DNA of 64,000 bases from Trebonia kvetii (GTDB lineage: Bacteria; Actinomycetota; Actinomycetes; Streptosporangiales; Streptosporangiaceae), in the NCBI RefSeq assembly GCF_007827045.1, contig NZ_RPFW01000008.1, positions 248,001 through 312,000 on the forward strand. The letters are read 5' to 3'. The translations under genes and the position numbers were made by a program. This document shows positions 51,099 through 59,245 of this stretch, piece after piece (position 1 is the first letter of the stretch; every line of letters starts with the position of its first letter). The notes below the pieces were generated by a model. It was given only the letters and a program-made list of their open reading frames with translations, searched no databases and had not been told where the DNA came from.

Positions 51099-51898
51099 GA
51101 GACCTCGGCCTCCCCGGAGCGAGCAGCGCCAGCGTCGGTGCGCTCGACGGCCACCGAGAGCACCCGCACCCCGTCCATGGCCCGCACCCGGTCCAGCACC
51201 TCGCCGGCGTCCGACGTCTCGAGGCGCACGGTGACCCGCTCCACCCGCCGCGCCGACACCGGCCCGGGGCCGGCCGCGATGGTCACCACGCCGTCGCCGC
51301 CCACCTGCCAGCGCTCGTCGGCCCGCCCGGCGAGCCGGGCCGGATCGTGGTCGACGAACAGCACCGTGCCGCCCTCGGCGACCCGTTCGGCCACCGCCTC
51401 ATCGAGCGCCTCGCGCGCCGCCGTGTCCAGGCCGGTCCACGCCTCGTCGAGCACCAGCAGCCCGGGGGAGGGCAGCAGCGCCTGCGCGATCGCCATCTTC
51501 TGGCACATGCCCTTGGACATGGAGCCGAGCGACTGGTCGGCGTAGCCGGCCGCGCCGAGCCGCTCGAGCCACCGCTCGACCTGCCGCCGCCCCGCGTCGC
51601 CGCGCAGCCCGTGCACCCGCGCCATGTGCCGCAGGTACTCGCGCCCGGAGAAGGGCAGCCCGCCGGGGAACCGTTCCGGCACGTACCCGATGCTCGCTGG
51701 CCGGCCGGTCACCCGGCCCTCCGACGCCGCGGTGACGCGAGCGACGACCCGCAGCAGGGTCGACTTCCCCGATCCGTTGCGCCCCTCGACCCTGATCAGC
51801 CGGCCGGCGGGCACGTCGGCCGACATGCCGCGGACCACCCAGGGCTGCCGCACCCCGTACCGCTTGCCGACCGTATCGAGCCGCATCCCGACCTCCAA
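51095..51898 (-). CDS. ABC transporter ATP-binding protein
   Basis: This 267-aa ATPase has Walker A GRNGSGKST, a signature-like motif LGSMSKGMCQKMAIAQALL, Walker B LLVLDEAWTGLD and the switch His in VLFVDHDP. The last about 60 residues form an extra domain. It pairs with the permease gene downstream. ATG 51898 or the second Met at 51886 could be the start. Confidence 0.85.
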   Translation of the reverse strand: MEVGMRLDTVGKRYGVRQPWVVRGMSADVPAGRLIRVEGRNGSGKSTLLRVVARVTAASEGRVTGRPASIGYVPERFPGGLPFSGREYLRHMARVHGLRGDAGRRQVERWLERLGAAGYADQSLGSMSKGMCQKMAIAQALLPSPGLLVLDEAWTGLDTAAREALDEAVAERVAEGGTVLFVDHDPARLAGRADERWQVGGDGVVTIAAGPGPVSARRVERVTVRLETSDAGEVLDRVRAMDGVRVLSVAVERTDAGAARSGEAEVS

Positions 51899-52158
51899 GC
51901 CGAAGCGTAACCGAGCAGGCAGCGAGAGGAGGGGGTCCGCCCCGCCGTGCGGGGCCAGCCGGGATGCGAGCGGCGGGCGGCCAGGCCCGCGCTATGTCAC
52001 GAAATGGTGCAACACAGGCGTCAAACGCGCGAAAAACTACCATGTGCCGGGGTGAACAGTAGACAATGAGGCGCGCATTAATGACAGCTGCCCGCCCGCG
52101 CCTGGCCCCACCAGACGACGAAGCACCGGACACGCGGCGGGATCCCAGAGGCGGTTAC

Positions 52159-53178
52159 ATGAGTGTTATCGAAACGGCGGGCGCGCGGGTGCTCGCCGGC
52201 CACACGGGTGCGGTTAACTCGGTGGCGTTCAGCCCGGACGGTGCCAGGCTCAGCACCGCCAGTGAGGACAAGACGGCCCGGGTGTGGAACACCGCCACCG
52301 GTGACCTGGTGCACACGCTGGCCGGACACGCCGACGCGGTGTTCGCCGCGCCGTTCAGCCCGGACGGCAGACGGATCGCCACCGTCAGCGCGGACCTGAC
52401 GCCCCGGCTGTGGGACACGAGCACCGGCGCCTGCGTGATGGAGCTGACCGGGCACACGATCGCGGTCTTCGGCGTCGCGTTCAGCCCTGACGGCCGGGTG
52501 CTGGCGACCACCAGCTACGACGAGACCGTGCGGCTATGGGACACCACGGCAGGCACCACCCTGCGCGTCCTCGAGGGACACAGCGACATCGTCTACGGCG
52601 CCGCGTTCAGCCCCGATGGCCGGCTGCTCGCGACCGCGAGCGGCGACGGCACCACCAGGCTGTGGAACGTCGCCACCGGGGCGTGCGTGCGAGTGCTCAC
52701 CGGCCACACCGGCATCGTGTCCGCGGTCGCGTTCAGTCCGGACGGCGCGCTCATCGCCACGGCGAGCTTCGACTCCACCGCGCGCCTGTGGGAGGTGTCG
52801 ACAGGCAACTGCCTGCGCATTCTCAGCGGCCACAGCGACACCGTCTGGTCGATCACGTTCAGCCCGGCCGAGCGGGTCGTCGCCTCGGCGAGCGAGGACG
52901 CCACCGCCCGGGTCTGGGACGCCGCCTCGGGCACGATGATCCGCACCCTCGAGGGCCACACCGATTCCGCGTTCGTCGTCGCCTACAGCCCCGACGGCCG
53001 GCTGCTCGCCACGGCGAGCTCGGACACCACGGTCCGCCTGTGGGAGTCGGCGTCCGGCCGGTGCATCCGCACCCTTGAGGGCCACACGGGGGCGGTCAGC
53101 TCGCTGGCGTTCAGCCCCACCGACCGGCAGCTTGCCACGGCGAGCACCGACGAGACCGCGCGCATCTGGGCCCTGTAG
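52159..53178 (+). CDS. Eight-bladed WD40 repeat protein
   Basis: This 339-aa protein is almost entirely eight WD40 repeats of exactly 42 residues (GH dipeptides in LAGHTG, LAGHAD, LTGHTI, LEGHSD, LTGHTG, LSGHSD, LEGHTD, LEGHTG; blades end RVWN, RLWD, RIWAL). There is no signal peptide, kinase or other domain, so it is a lone beta-propeller scaffold; bacterial WD40 domains are more often fused to kinases or NACHT proteins. The ATG at 52159 is preferred; the frame also opens at 52066. Partners are unknown. Confidence 0.85.
   Translation: MSVIETAGARVLAGHTGAVNSVAFSPDGARLSTASEDKTARVWNTATGDLVHTLAGHADAVFAAPFSPDGRRIATVSADLTPRLWDTSTGACVMELTGHTIAVFGVAFSPDGRVLATTSYDETVRLWDTTAGTTLRVLEGHSDIVYGAAFSPDGRLLATASGDGTTRLWNVATGACVRVLTGHTGIVSAVAFSPDGALIATASFDSTARLWEVSTGNCLRILSGHSDTVWSITFSPAERVVASASEDATARVWDAASGTMIRTLEGHTDSAFVVAYSPDGRLLATASSDTTVRLWESASGRCIRTLEGHTGAVSSLAFSPTDRQLATASTDETARIWAL
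52193..53178 (+). repeat. 126-nt tandem coding repeats of the WD40 gene
   Basis: Successive blades recur every 126 nt (for example GCCGGCCACACGG at 52196 and the equivalent at 52322). The register is constant across eight units, which suggests recent internal duplication. Confidence 0.7.
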
Positions 53179-53197
53179 CCATTCCGCAGCCGCTCAG

Positions 53198-53222
53198 CCG
53201 CAACCGGAAGCCTCCGGTGCGG
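53198..53222. terminator. Bidirectional terminator hairpin
   Basis: CCGC-A-ACCGGA pairs with TCCGGT-GCGG (one bulge) around AGCC, between the convergent WD40 (ends 53178) and PAP2 (ends 53247) genes. Confidence 0.6.
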
Positions 53223-53246
53223 TGACGAGGCTAACGGAAAGCCCCA

Positions 53247-53852
53247 CTAGTGCGGAATGATCGCATATGTCACAAAAGCCGCCACGGCGCCGAGCACTGA
53301 GCCGGCGATGACCTGGGCGGTCGTGTGATCCTTCAATACCACCCGGGACCAGGCGGTCAGTGCGACGAGCAGGTATGCGGGGGTCACCCAGGGGCCGGCC
53401 AGCAGCGCGAGTATCGTCACCGAGCCGGCTGCGACCGCGCAGTGGATGGAGATCTTCCACACCGTGGTGATCGCGGCGAGCACGGCGACGCTGCCGAGCA
53501 TGCAGCCCAGGTAGCCGGACAGCTCGGCCGGCGCACCGAAGCCGACAAGCAGCGCGAGTCCCGCGGCGACCGACGCGACGATGAACAAGAGCACGATCAA
53601 CCTGGCCCGCTTCGCGCCCACGTACCGGTCGTCCCAGCGGCCGGCCCGCACCCCGCGGCTGATGAACACCATGGGGAGCACGCCCGCGAAGATGGCGGCC
53701 ACCGCGCCCCACGCGAGGCCGCGCACACCCTCGGCCCGCCACCCGACGGCCAGCGTGGTGGCGATGATCCAGTTCTTCGGCTCGAGCAGGTAGGAGACCT
53801 TCTCGGCCAGTGACCTGTCGTTCACTCGTCCTTCACGGTGACAGGCAACCAT
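53247..53852 (-). CDS. PAP2-superfamily membrane protein
   Basis: This 201-aa protein has about six hydrophobic helices. The PAP2 phosphatase motif 3 is visible in SRVVLKDHTTAQVIAG, and KISIHCAVAAG matches the motif 2 His region. Such proteins dephosphorylate lipid phosphates at the membrane. Motif 1 is not clear, so activity is uncertain. ATG 53852 has GGAGGAG 4 nt upstream; a GTG at 53825 is an alternative. The start is divergent from the HpaB-type gene. Confidence 0.7.
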   Translation of the reverse strand: MVACHREGRVNDRSLAEKVSYLLEPKNWIIATTLAVGWRAEGVRGLAWGAVAAIFAGVLPMVFISRGVRAGRWDDRYVGAKRARLIVLLFIVASVAAGLALLVGFGAPAELSGYLGCMLGSVAVLAAITTVWKISIHCAVAAGSVTILALLAGPWVTPAYLLVALTAWSRVVLKDHTTAQVIAGSVLGAVAAFVTYAIIPH

Positions 53853-53953
53853 CAGACTCCTCCGTAGGCAAGTTGGTTGTCCGCTCGACCCGCGGCGGGT
53901 TACGTTCCCGGAAGACTCGATGAGGCGCGGAACACTCGATGAGGAGGGCACGC

Positions 53954-55405
53954 ATGCCCGCACGGACCGGCGCGGAGTTTCTTGAGGGGCTCGCCAGGGC
54001 CAGGACCCAGGTGGAAATACAGGGCGAGACGCTGAACGGGGGCGTGGCTTCGCACCCCGCCTTCCGCAACGTCGTGCGCACGTACGCGAGGCTGTTCGAC
54101 ATGCAGCACGCCCCCGCACACCGCGACGTGCTTACCTACCCCTCGCCGCGCACCGGCGACCCGGTCGGCACGTCCTTCCTGATACCGCGCGACGAGCAGG
54201 ACCTCGTCAAGCGGCGGCAGGCGTTCCGCCTCTGGGCCGAGGCGTCGCACGGCATGCTCGGGCGTACCGGCGACTACCTGAACAGCGCGCTGATGGCCCT
54301 CGCCTCCGCCGCCGACTGGTTCGGCCAGGCCGACACCGCCTTCTCCCGCAACATCGTCGCGTACTACGAAAAGGTGCGCGATCAGGACCTGCTGTGCACC
54401 CACACGCTGATCCCGCCGCAGGCCAACAGGGCGGTGGCGGGCAGCCAGCAGGGCGGCGGCGCGCTGATGGCGCACGTCGTCCGCGAGGACGACAACGGGA
54501 TCGTGGTCCGCGGCGCCCGAATGCTCGCCACGATCGGCCCGTTCGCCGATGAACTGCTCGTGTTCCCGTCGACGGTGCTGCGCGGCACGCCGGAGGACAA
54601 GCCGTACTCGTTCGCATTCGCGGTCCCCGTCGACGCGCCTGGGCTGCGGTTCATCGCCCGCGAGGCCTTCGACTACGGCCGCTCGCACTTCGACCACCCG
54701 CTCGGCTCCCGGTTCGACGAGTCGGATGCGATCGTGATCTTCGACGACGTGCACGTGCCGTACGAGCGCTGTTTCACCCTCGGCGACCCCGAGATCTGCA
54801 ACGGCTTCTACACGAAGACCGACGCGCTGCAGCACATGACCCATCAGGTGATCACCCGCACCACGGCCAAGACCGAGTTCATTCTCGGCCTGACCACGCT
54901 GCTGACCGAGTCGATCGGCATCGGCCAGTTCCAGCACGTGCAGGCCGACTTGGCGGAGATCATCACCACCCTGGAGACGCTGCGCGCGCTCGGCCGTGCC
55001 GCCGAGGCCGACGCGGCGCCCAACGGCTACGGCGTCTTCACGCCCGCCTGGCCGCCCCTGAACACCGCGCGCAACCTCTACCCCAAGCTCTACCAGCGGT
55101 TTCCCGAGATCCTGCGCAAGCTCGGCGCCTCCGGGCTGATGGCCATACCGACGGAGGCCGACCTGACAAGCGACGTCGCCGCCGACATCGACACCTACCT
55201 GCAGGCGGCCACGCTGAACGGCGCGGACCGGGTCCGGCTGTTCCGCCTCGTCTGGGACACCTGCGCCTCCGCGTTCGCCAGCCGCCAGGCGCTGTACGAG
55301 TACTACTTCTTCGGCGACCCGGTGCGCACCGCCGGCGCCTACGTGGCTAGCTACGACAAGTCCGCCTATGTGGCCAGGGTCAGGGACTTCCTCGCCGAGG
55401 ATTAG
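53954..55405 (+). CDS. 4-hydroxyphenylacetate 3-hydroxylase family oxygenase (HpaB-like)
   Basis: This 483-aa flavin-dependent monooxygenase resembles HpaB, large component of two-component 4-hydroxyphenylacetate hydroxylases. Features are MPARTGAEFLEGLARAR, CTHTLIPPQANR, GIVVRGARMLATIGPFADELLVFP and FDDVHVPYERCF. It needs FADH2 from a reductase (HpaC), which is not adjacent. A related halogenase- or pyoverdine-type role cannot be excluded. ATG 53954 follows GAGGAGGG. It is followed by a convergent DODA gene (16 nt). Confidence 0.82.
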   Translation: MPARTGAEFLEGLARARTQVEIQGETLNGGVASHPAFRNVVRTYARLFDMQHAPAHRDVLTYPSPRTGDPVGTSFLIPRDEQDLVKRRQAFRLWAEASHGMLGRTGDYLNSALMALASAADWFGQADTAFSRNIVAYYEKVRDQDLLCTHTLIPPQANRAVAGSQQGGGALMAHVVREDDNGIVVRGARMLATIGPFADELLVFPSTVLRGTPEDKPYSFAFAVPVDAPGLRFIAREAFDYGRSHFDHPLGSRFDESDAIVIFDDVHVPYERCFTLGDPEICNGFYTKTDALQHMTHQVITRTTAKTEFILGLTTLLTESIGIGQFQHVQADLAEIITTLETLRALGRAAEADAAPNGYGVFTPAWPPLNTARNLYPKLYQRFPEILRKLGASGLMAIPTEADLTSDVAADIDTYLQAATLNGADRVRLFRLVWDTCASAFASRQALYEYYFFGDPVRTAGAYVASYDKSAYVARVRDFLAED

Positions 55406-55420
55406 CAGCGGCCAGCAGGC

Positions 55421-56299
55421 TCAGTTGACCTGGAACGAGCGCTTCGCCAGCCCCATCCAGTACCCGTCGATCACGGTCGGCGCGGGCGCGGACGGGTCGG
55501 TCGCCGCGCCAAGCGTCACGAACAGCGGCAGGAAGTGATCCGCCGTCGGATGCGCGTACGGCATGCCAGGCGCGCGCCGGAAGTTCGCCAATGTCTCCAC
55601 GTCCCCGCGGCCAAGCGCGTCAGCGGCCCACGCGTCGAACTCCGCCGACCAGCCGGGCACGGCGTTGTCCGTGATCATCGACGGCGTGAGGAACGGCAGT
55701 CCGTGGGTGAGGAATCCCGACCCGATGAGCAGCACACCGTTCTCGCGCAGCGGCCGCAGCCGCTCGCCGAGTGACAGCAGCGCCAGCGGGTCGGACGTCG
55801 GAATGGACAGCTGCAGCACGGGCACGTCGGCCAGCGGGTACATGACCTTCAGCGGCACCCACGCGCCGTGGTCGAGGCCGCGGCTCGGGTGCTGGTGCGC
55901 GGGCGCGCTGTCCGGCATGAGTGCCGCCACCTCGCGCGCGAACGCTGACGCGTCGGGCGTCCGGTAGGTCAGCGTGTAATACCGCTGCTGAAAGCCGCCG
56001 AAGTCGTAGACGAGCGGCGTCCCTGGGGCGGGCGAGGACAACATCAGCGGCGCCGCCTCCCAGTGCGCGGAGACGATGAGCACCGCGCGCGGCTTGGGCA
56101 TGGTGTGCGTCCAGGCGGCGAGCTGCGACATCCACACCGCGTCGTCGAGCAGCGGCGGCGCGCCGTGGCCGATGTACAGCGCGGGCAGCGGCGCGTCCGC
56201 CGCCTCCCAGGCCCGCTGCGCGGCCGACCGAGGCTCCGCCGTCACGGCGAACTCGTCGTACGCCCCGGCCGGCACCAGCGGATCGAAGATGGACGCCAT
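55421..56299 (-). CDS. DODA-type extradiol aromatic dioxygenase
   Basis: This 292-aa LigB-superfamily dioxygenase of the DODA (4,5-DOPA dioxygenase/YgiD) type has ALYIGHGAPPLLDDA, VLIVSAHWE, PSRGLDHGAWVPLKVMYP and GSGFLTHGL, whose histidines would bind the metal. Substrates are catechols or DOPA-like compounds. ATG 56299 with GGAGG 5 nt upstream is preferred over 56311. It is divergent from a MarR regulator, with two operators in the gap. It could act on the catechol made by the adjacent HpaB-type enzyme (inferred). Confidence 0.85.
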   Translation of the reverse strand: MASIFDPLVPAGAYDEFAVTAEPRSAAQRAWEAADAPLPALYIGHGAPPLLDDAVWMSQLAAWTHTMPKPRAVLIVSAHWEAAPLMLSSPAPGTPLVYDFGGFQQRYYTLTYRTPDASAFAREVAALMPDSAPAHQHPSRGLDHGAWVPLKVMYPLADVPVLQLSIPTSDPLALLSLGERLRPLRENGVLLIGSGFLTHGLPFLTPSMITDNAVPGWSAEFDAWAADALGRGDVETLANFRRAPGMPYAHPTADHFLPLFVTLGAATDPSAPAPTVIDGYWMGLAKRSFQVN

Positions 56300-56328
56300 G
56301 ATCGCCTCCACGCGACAGCGGACCCATA

Positions 56329-56344
56329 AGTTGACGCTTCAACT
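56329..56344. promoter_or_regulatory. MarR operator O1 on the dioxygenase promoter
   Basis: AGTTGA-CGCT-TCAACT is a perfect inverted repeat. It covers the -10/start region of the minus-strand promoter TTGACT (56366-56371) - 18 nt - TATAGT (56342-56347) that reads into the dioxygenase gene. Confidence 0.65.
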
Positions 56345-56357
56345 ATAGACATCCACT

Positions 56358-56373
56358 AATTGAACAGTCAAGT
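56358..56373. promoter_or_regulatory. MarR operator O2 on the marR promoter
   Basis: AATTGA-ACAG-TCAAGT repeats the O1 half-sites (one mismatched pair), 29 nt away. It overlaps both the plus-strand -35 TTGAAC and the minus-strand -35 TTGACT. Confidence 0.6.
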
Positions 56374-56388
56374 TAACGCCCGTATAAT
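56360..56388 (+). promoter_or_regulatory. marR promoter, probably giving a leaderless mRNA
   Basis: TTGAAC (56360-56365) and TATAAT (56383-56388) are 17 nt apart, a near-consensus vegetative promoter. Transcription would begin at or next to the ATG at 56396, and no ribosome-binding site precedes it. Confidence 0.65.
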
Positions 56389-56395
56389 TACAGGC

Positions 56396-56869
56396 ATGGA
56401 GTGGCTGACCGATGAACAGCAGGCGGCGTGGCGACCCGTGGTCGCACTGCTGCTGCGGCTGCCCGCCGCCCTCGACGCCCAGCTGCAGAAGGACGCGGGC
56501 ATCACCCACTTCGACTACCTCGTCCTGTCCGGCCTGTCCGAGGCGCCGGACCGCACGCTGCGGATGAGCGAGCTCGCCGCGATGGCCAGCGGCTCGCTGT
56601 CTCGGCTGAGCCACGTCGTCAGCCGCCTCGAGGCCAAGGGCTGGGTCCGCCGCGAGGCCTGCCCAGGCGACGGCCGCTTCATCAACGCCGTGCTCACCGA
56701 CGAGGGCTGGGCCAAGGTCGTCGCCACCGCCCCTGGCCACGTCGCCGCCGTCCGCGAGCTGCTCATCAGCACGCTGTCCGACGAGGAGTTCCGCCAGTTC
56801 GGCGCGATCGCGAGCCAGGTGCTCGCCGCGCAGGGCATAACAGTCAGGATCCCGAACGGGATCGGGTGA
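56396..56869 (+). CDS. MarR-family transcriptional regulator
   Basis: This 157-aa winged-helix regulator has LRMSELAAMASGSLSRLSHVVSRLEAKGWVRREACPGDGR, the MarR recognition helix and wing. It probably represses the divergent DODA dioxygenase and itself through the two inverted repeats, released by an aromatic ligand. ATG 56396 begins MEWLTDEQQ and sits at the predicted transcript start. The frame is open upstream to 56360, but that would run across the promoter. Confidence 0.88.
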   Translation: MEWLTDEQQAAWRPVVALLLRLPAALDAQLQKDAGITHFDYLVLSGLSEAPDRTLRMSELAAMASGSLSRLSHVVSRLEAKGWVRREACPGDGRFINAVLTDEGWAKVVATAPGHVAAVRELLISTLSDEEFRQFGAIASQVLAAQGITVRIPNGIG

Positions 56870-56908
56870 TCCCGCCACCTCCCGGGGCTCCCCGGCGCCG
56901 GTAGGCTG

Positions 56909-57601
56909 CTAGCCCCGGTCGTGGCCGGGTATGACCAGGCCGGACTCGTAGGCGGCCACCACCGCCTGGGTCCTGTCCCGCAGGCCGAGCTTGGCAAGGA
57001 TCCGGCTGACGTGCGTCTTCACAGTCTCCTCGGTGACCACGAGCCGGCCAGCGATCTCCGTGTTGGACAGGCCGGCAGCGACTAGGCGCAGCACCTCGGT
57101 CTCCCGCGGGGTGAGTGCCGCGAGTCCGCCGGTAACCGGGCCTGCCGCCGCGGGCCGCCGAGTCTTCGCGAACTCGCTGATCAGCCGCCTGGTGATCGCC
57201 GGGGCGAGCAGCGCCTCGCCCGCCGCGACCACGCGGACCGCCTCGAACAGCCGCTCCGCGGTGGCGTCCTTGAGCAGGAAACCGCTCGCGCCCGCCCGCA
57301 GCGCGTCGAAGACGTACTCGTCCAGGTCGAAGGTGGTCAGGATGAGCACCTTCGGTGCCGGAACGGTGTCGTCCGCCTCGCCGGTGAGCTGCCGCGTGGC
57401 CTCGATCCCGTCGGTGCCCGGCATGCGGACGTCCATCAGCACTACGTCGGGCCGCAGCTCCCGGCAAGCCCGCACCGCCTCGCCGCCGTCGCTTGCCGTG
57501 CCGAGCACAGTGAAGTCCGGCTGCGTGGCGAGCAGCGCGGCGAAACCCGCCCGGACCACCTCGTGGTCGTCGGCGACCAGGATCCCGATCGTCTCGCTCA
57601 T
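56909..57601 (-). CDS. NarL/LuxR-family response regulator
   Basis: This 230-aa response regulator has a receiver domain with acidic pocket VADDHEVVRAG, phosphoacceptor Asp in VLMDVRMPGTDG and Lys in GFLLKDA. The LuxR helix-turn-helix follows (LTPRETEVLRLVAAGLSNTEIAGRLVVTEETVKTHV). It overlaps the histidine kinase gene by 4 nt and is its partner. Confidence 0.93.
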   Translation of the reverse strand: MSETIGILVADDHEVVRAGFAALLATQPDFTVLGTASDGGEAVRACRELRPDVVLMDVRMPGTDGIEATRQLTGEADDTVPAPKVLILTTFDLDEYVFDALRAGASGFLLKDATAERLFEAVRVVAAGEALLAPAITRRLISEFAKTRRPAAAGPVTGGLAALTPRETEVLRLVAAGLSNTEIAGRLVVTEETVKTHVSRILAKLGLRDRTQAVVAAYESGLVIPGHDRG

Positions 57602-59073
57602 CCGCGCCCGCCCACTCCGCTCGCTCCGGTCGCCGTGCTGTCCGCGCTCGCTCCGCTCGCGAGGGTCCGCGTGCCGTCGGCGTCCCTCGACCCGGGAAGT
57701 ACCGCCTCGACGAGGAAACCGCCGCCCGGCGCCGTCCCGGTGTACAGCGACCCGCCCACAGAGAACGCCCGTTCCCGCATGCCGAGCAGCCCGTGTCCGC
57801 CGGAGTTGGCCGCCCCACCCGGGCCAGGCCCGTTGTCGCGCACCCGCAGCCGCAGCACGTCAGGAGCGTAACGCAGCTCCACGTCGATGGCCACGCCAGC
57901 GGCGTGCCGCCTGGCGTTGGTCAGCGCCTCCTGCACGATCCGGTAGGCGGCGAGTTCCACGCCCGGATCGAGCGGCGTCATGTGACCGGAGATGATCAGC
58001 CGGGCGGTGGCTCCCGACGCCTCGCGCGCCGCGTCGATCAGCTCCGCGAGCTGCGCGAGACCCGGCTGCGGGTGCCTGCTCGCGGTCCGCGTCCCGGGTG
58101 CCGGGTCGGAGCGGGCGGGTCCGGCCGTCCCTGGGGCCCCCGCGGCCCCCGAGGTTTCGGCGGTCCGCGCGGTCCCGGCGGTCCCGGAGGCCCCGGCCAG
58201 CGCGGCGGCCCCGGCCAGCGCGGCGGCCCCGGCCACGGCGGCGGGTTCGGCGTCGGCCGCATCCTCGCGGAGCACGCCGAGCAGCCGCCGCATCTCGGTA
58301 AGGCCGCCGCGCGCCGTGTCGCCGATCTCCGCGAACCGCCGCGCCCCCGCTTCGGGCAGCCCTTGTGTGGTCAGCCGCCCGGTCTCGGCGAGCACCGCGA
58401 TCATCGAGATGTGGTGGGCGACCACGTCGTGCAGCTCACGGGCGATCCGCGCGCGCTCGCCGCGCGCGGTGTGCGCGACGAGCGTCCCCGCGAGCGCCTC
58501 ACCCGCCGCGGAGTACGTCTTCGCCTGCCGCGACGAGCGGACAGCGAGGCCGCCACCGGCCGCCACGGGCACGAGACCGGCGAGCAGGATTGCCGCGACG
58601 TTTCTGTGCTCGGCCAGGGCGACCACAAGGAACGGCAGGCCGAGCGCCAGGGCAAGGAACGGGGCCAGGTACGGCGCGAGCGCCGCGCCGCCACCAGGCT
58701 CGCCCGCACCGCCGCGCGCCGCGCCGCGTACCTCGCCCACCATGCCGAGCCGGGCCGCCGCCACGATCAGCGCGATCATTCCCGCGACAGTCGGCCAGGA
58801 GAAGGAGGCGAGGACGAGCACATTCGCCACCGCGATCACCAGGGCCGAGGGGAGTGGTGACAGCAGCAGGGGCAGCGTCGACGCGAGGGCGAGCACGCAA
58901 AGCGGCAGCCCGTACAGCGTGGCAAGCTCGCCGGCCGTAAGGCCGCCGCCGTGGTCAGCCGCCTGGCCTATCGCCTGCCCCACCCCGGCGAGTGCGAGCA
59001 GCGCGACGCCGGCCCGCACCGCGAGCGGCTTCTTCGCGGCGCGCGACAACCGGGCCGGCCAGTCCTGTCCCAT
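57598..59073 (-). CDS. Sensor histidine kinase, HisKA_3 type
   Basis: This 491-aa kinase has about six N-terminal hydrophobic helices, then the dimerisation helix with the phosphorylated His in ARIARELHDVVAHHISM, and a C-terminal ATPase (DNGPGPGGAANSGGHGLLGMRER). Between them lies an Ala/Gly/Thr-rich linker of about 50 residues encoded by short tandem repeats. ATG 59073 gives the family-like start. It probably regulates the divergent ABC transporter operon at 59246, a common arrangement in actinobacteria. Confidence 0.9.
   Translation of the reverse strand: MGQDWPARLSRAAKKPLAVRAGVALLALAGVGQAIGQAADHGGGLTAGELATLYGLPLCVLALASTLPLLLSPLPSALVIAVANVLVLASFSWPTVAGMIALIVAAARLGMVGEVRGAARGGAGEPGGGAALAPYLAPFLALALGLPFLVVALAEHRNVAAILLAGLVPVAAGGGLAVRSSRQAKTYSAAGEALAGTLVAHTARGERARIARELHDVVAHHISMIAVLAETGRLTTQGLPEAGARRFAEIGDTARGGLTEMRRLLGVLREDAADAEPAAVAGAAALAGAAALAGASGTAGTARTAETSGAAGAPGTAGPARSDPAPGTRTASRHPQPGLAQLAELIDAAREASGATARLIISGHMTPLDPGVELAAYRIVQEALTNARRHAAGVAIDVELRYAPDVLRLRVRDNGPGPGGAANSGGHGLLGMRERAFSVGGSLYTGTAPGGGFLVEAVLPGSRDADGTRTLASGASADSTATGASGVGGRG
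58191..58244 (-). repeat. 18-nt tandem repeat in histidine kinase linker
   Basis: Three successive 18-nt units (CCCCGGCCAGCGCGGCGG on the plus strand; the third has mismatches) encode the Ala/Gly/Leu linker. Slippage could change linker length by six residues. Confidence 0.75.
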
Positions 59074-59245
59074 GTCACCTATTGTCCGCGCCGCGGCCCG
59101 CCGGCCGCGTCCTCCCCGCAAGCGCAATCTCCGGTAGCTCTCAAGGGGGACGCCGCACCCGTTCGGTACCTCGGGAAGAGGAGCGCTGAAGACCGCTCCG
59201 CACCGTGACGACCCGCACCACCGCGGGACCGTAGCGTGTGCTGCC

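Noticed and set aside
57598..57700. Third copy of the intercistronic cassette at the kinase/response-regulator junction
   Set aside because: GCGAGCGGAGCGAGCG resembles part of the cassette, but the rest of the sequence, the hairpin and the 81-nt geometry are missing.
58038..58262. Collagen-like Gly-Pro-Pro repeat protein
   Set aside because: It is a minus-strand alternative frame of the histidine kinase linker; the tandem repeats produce the pattern.
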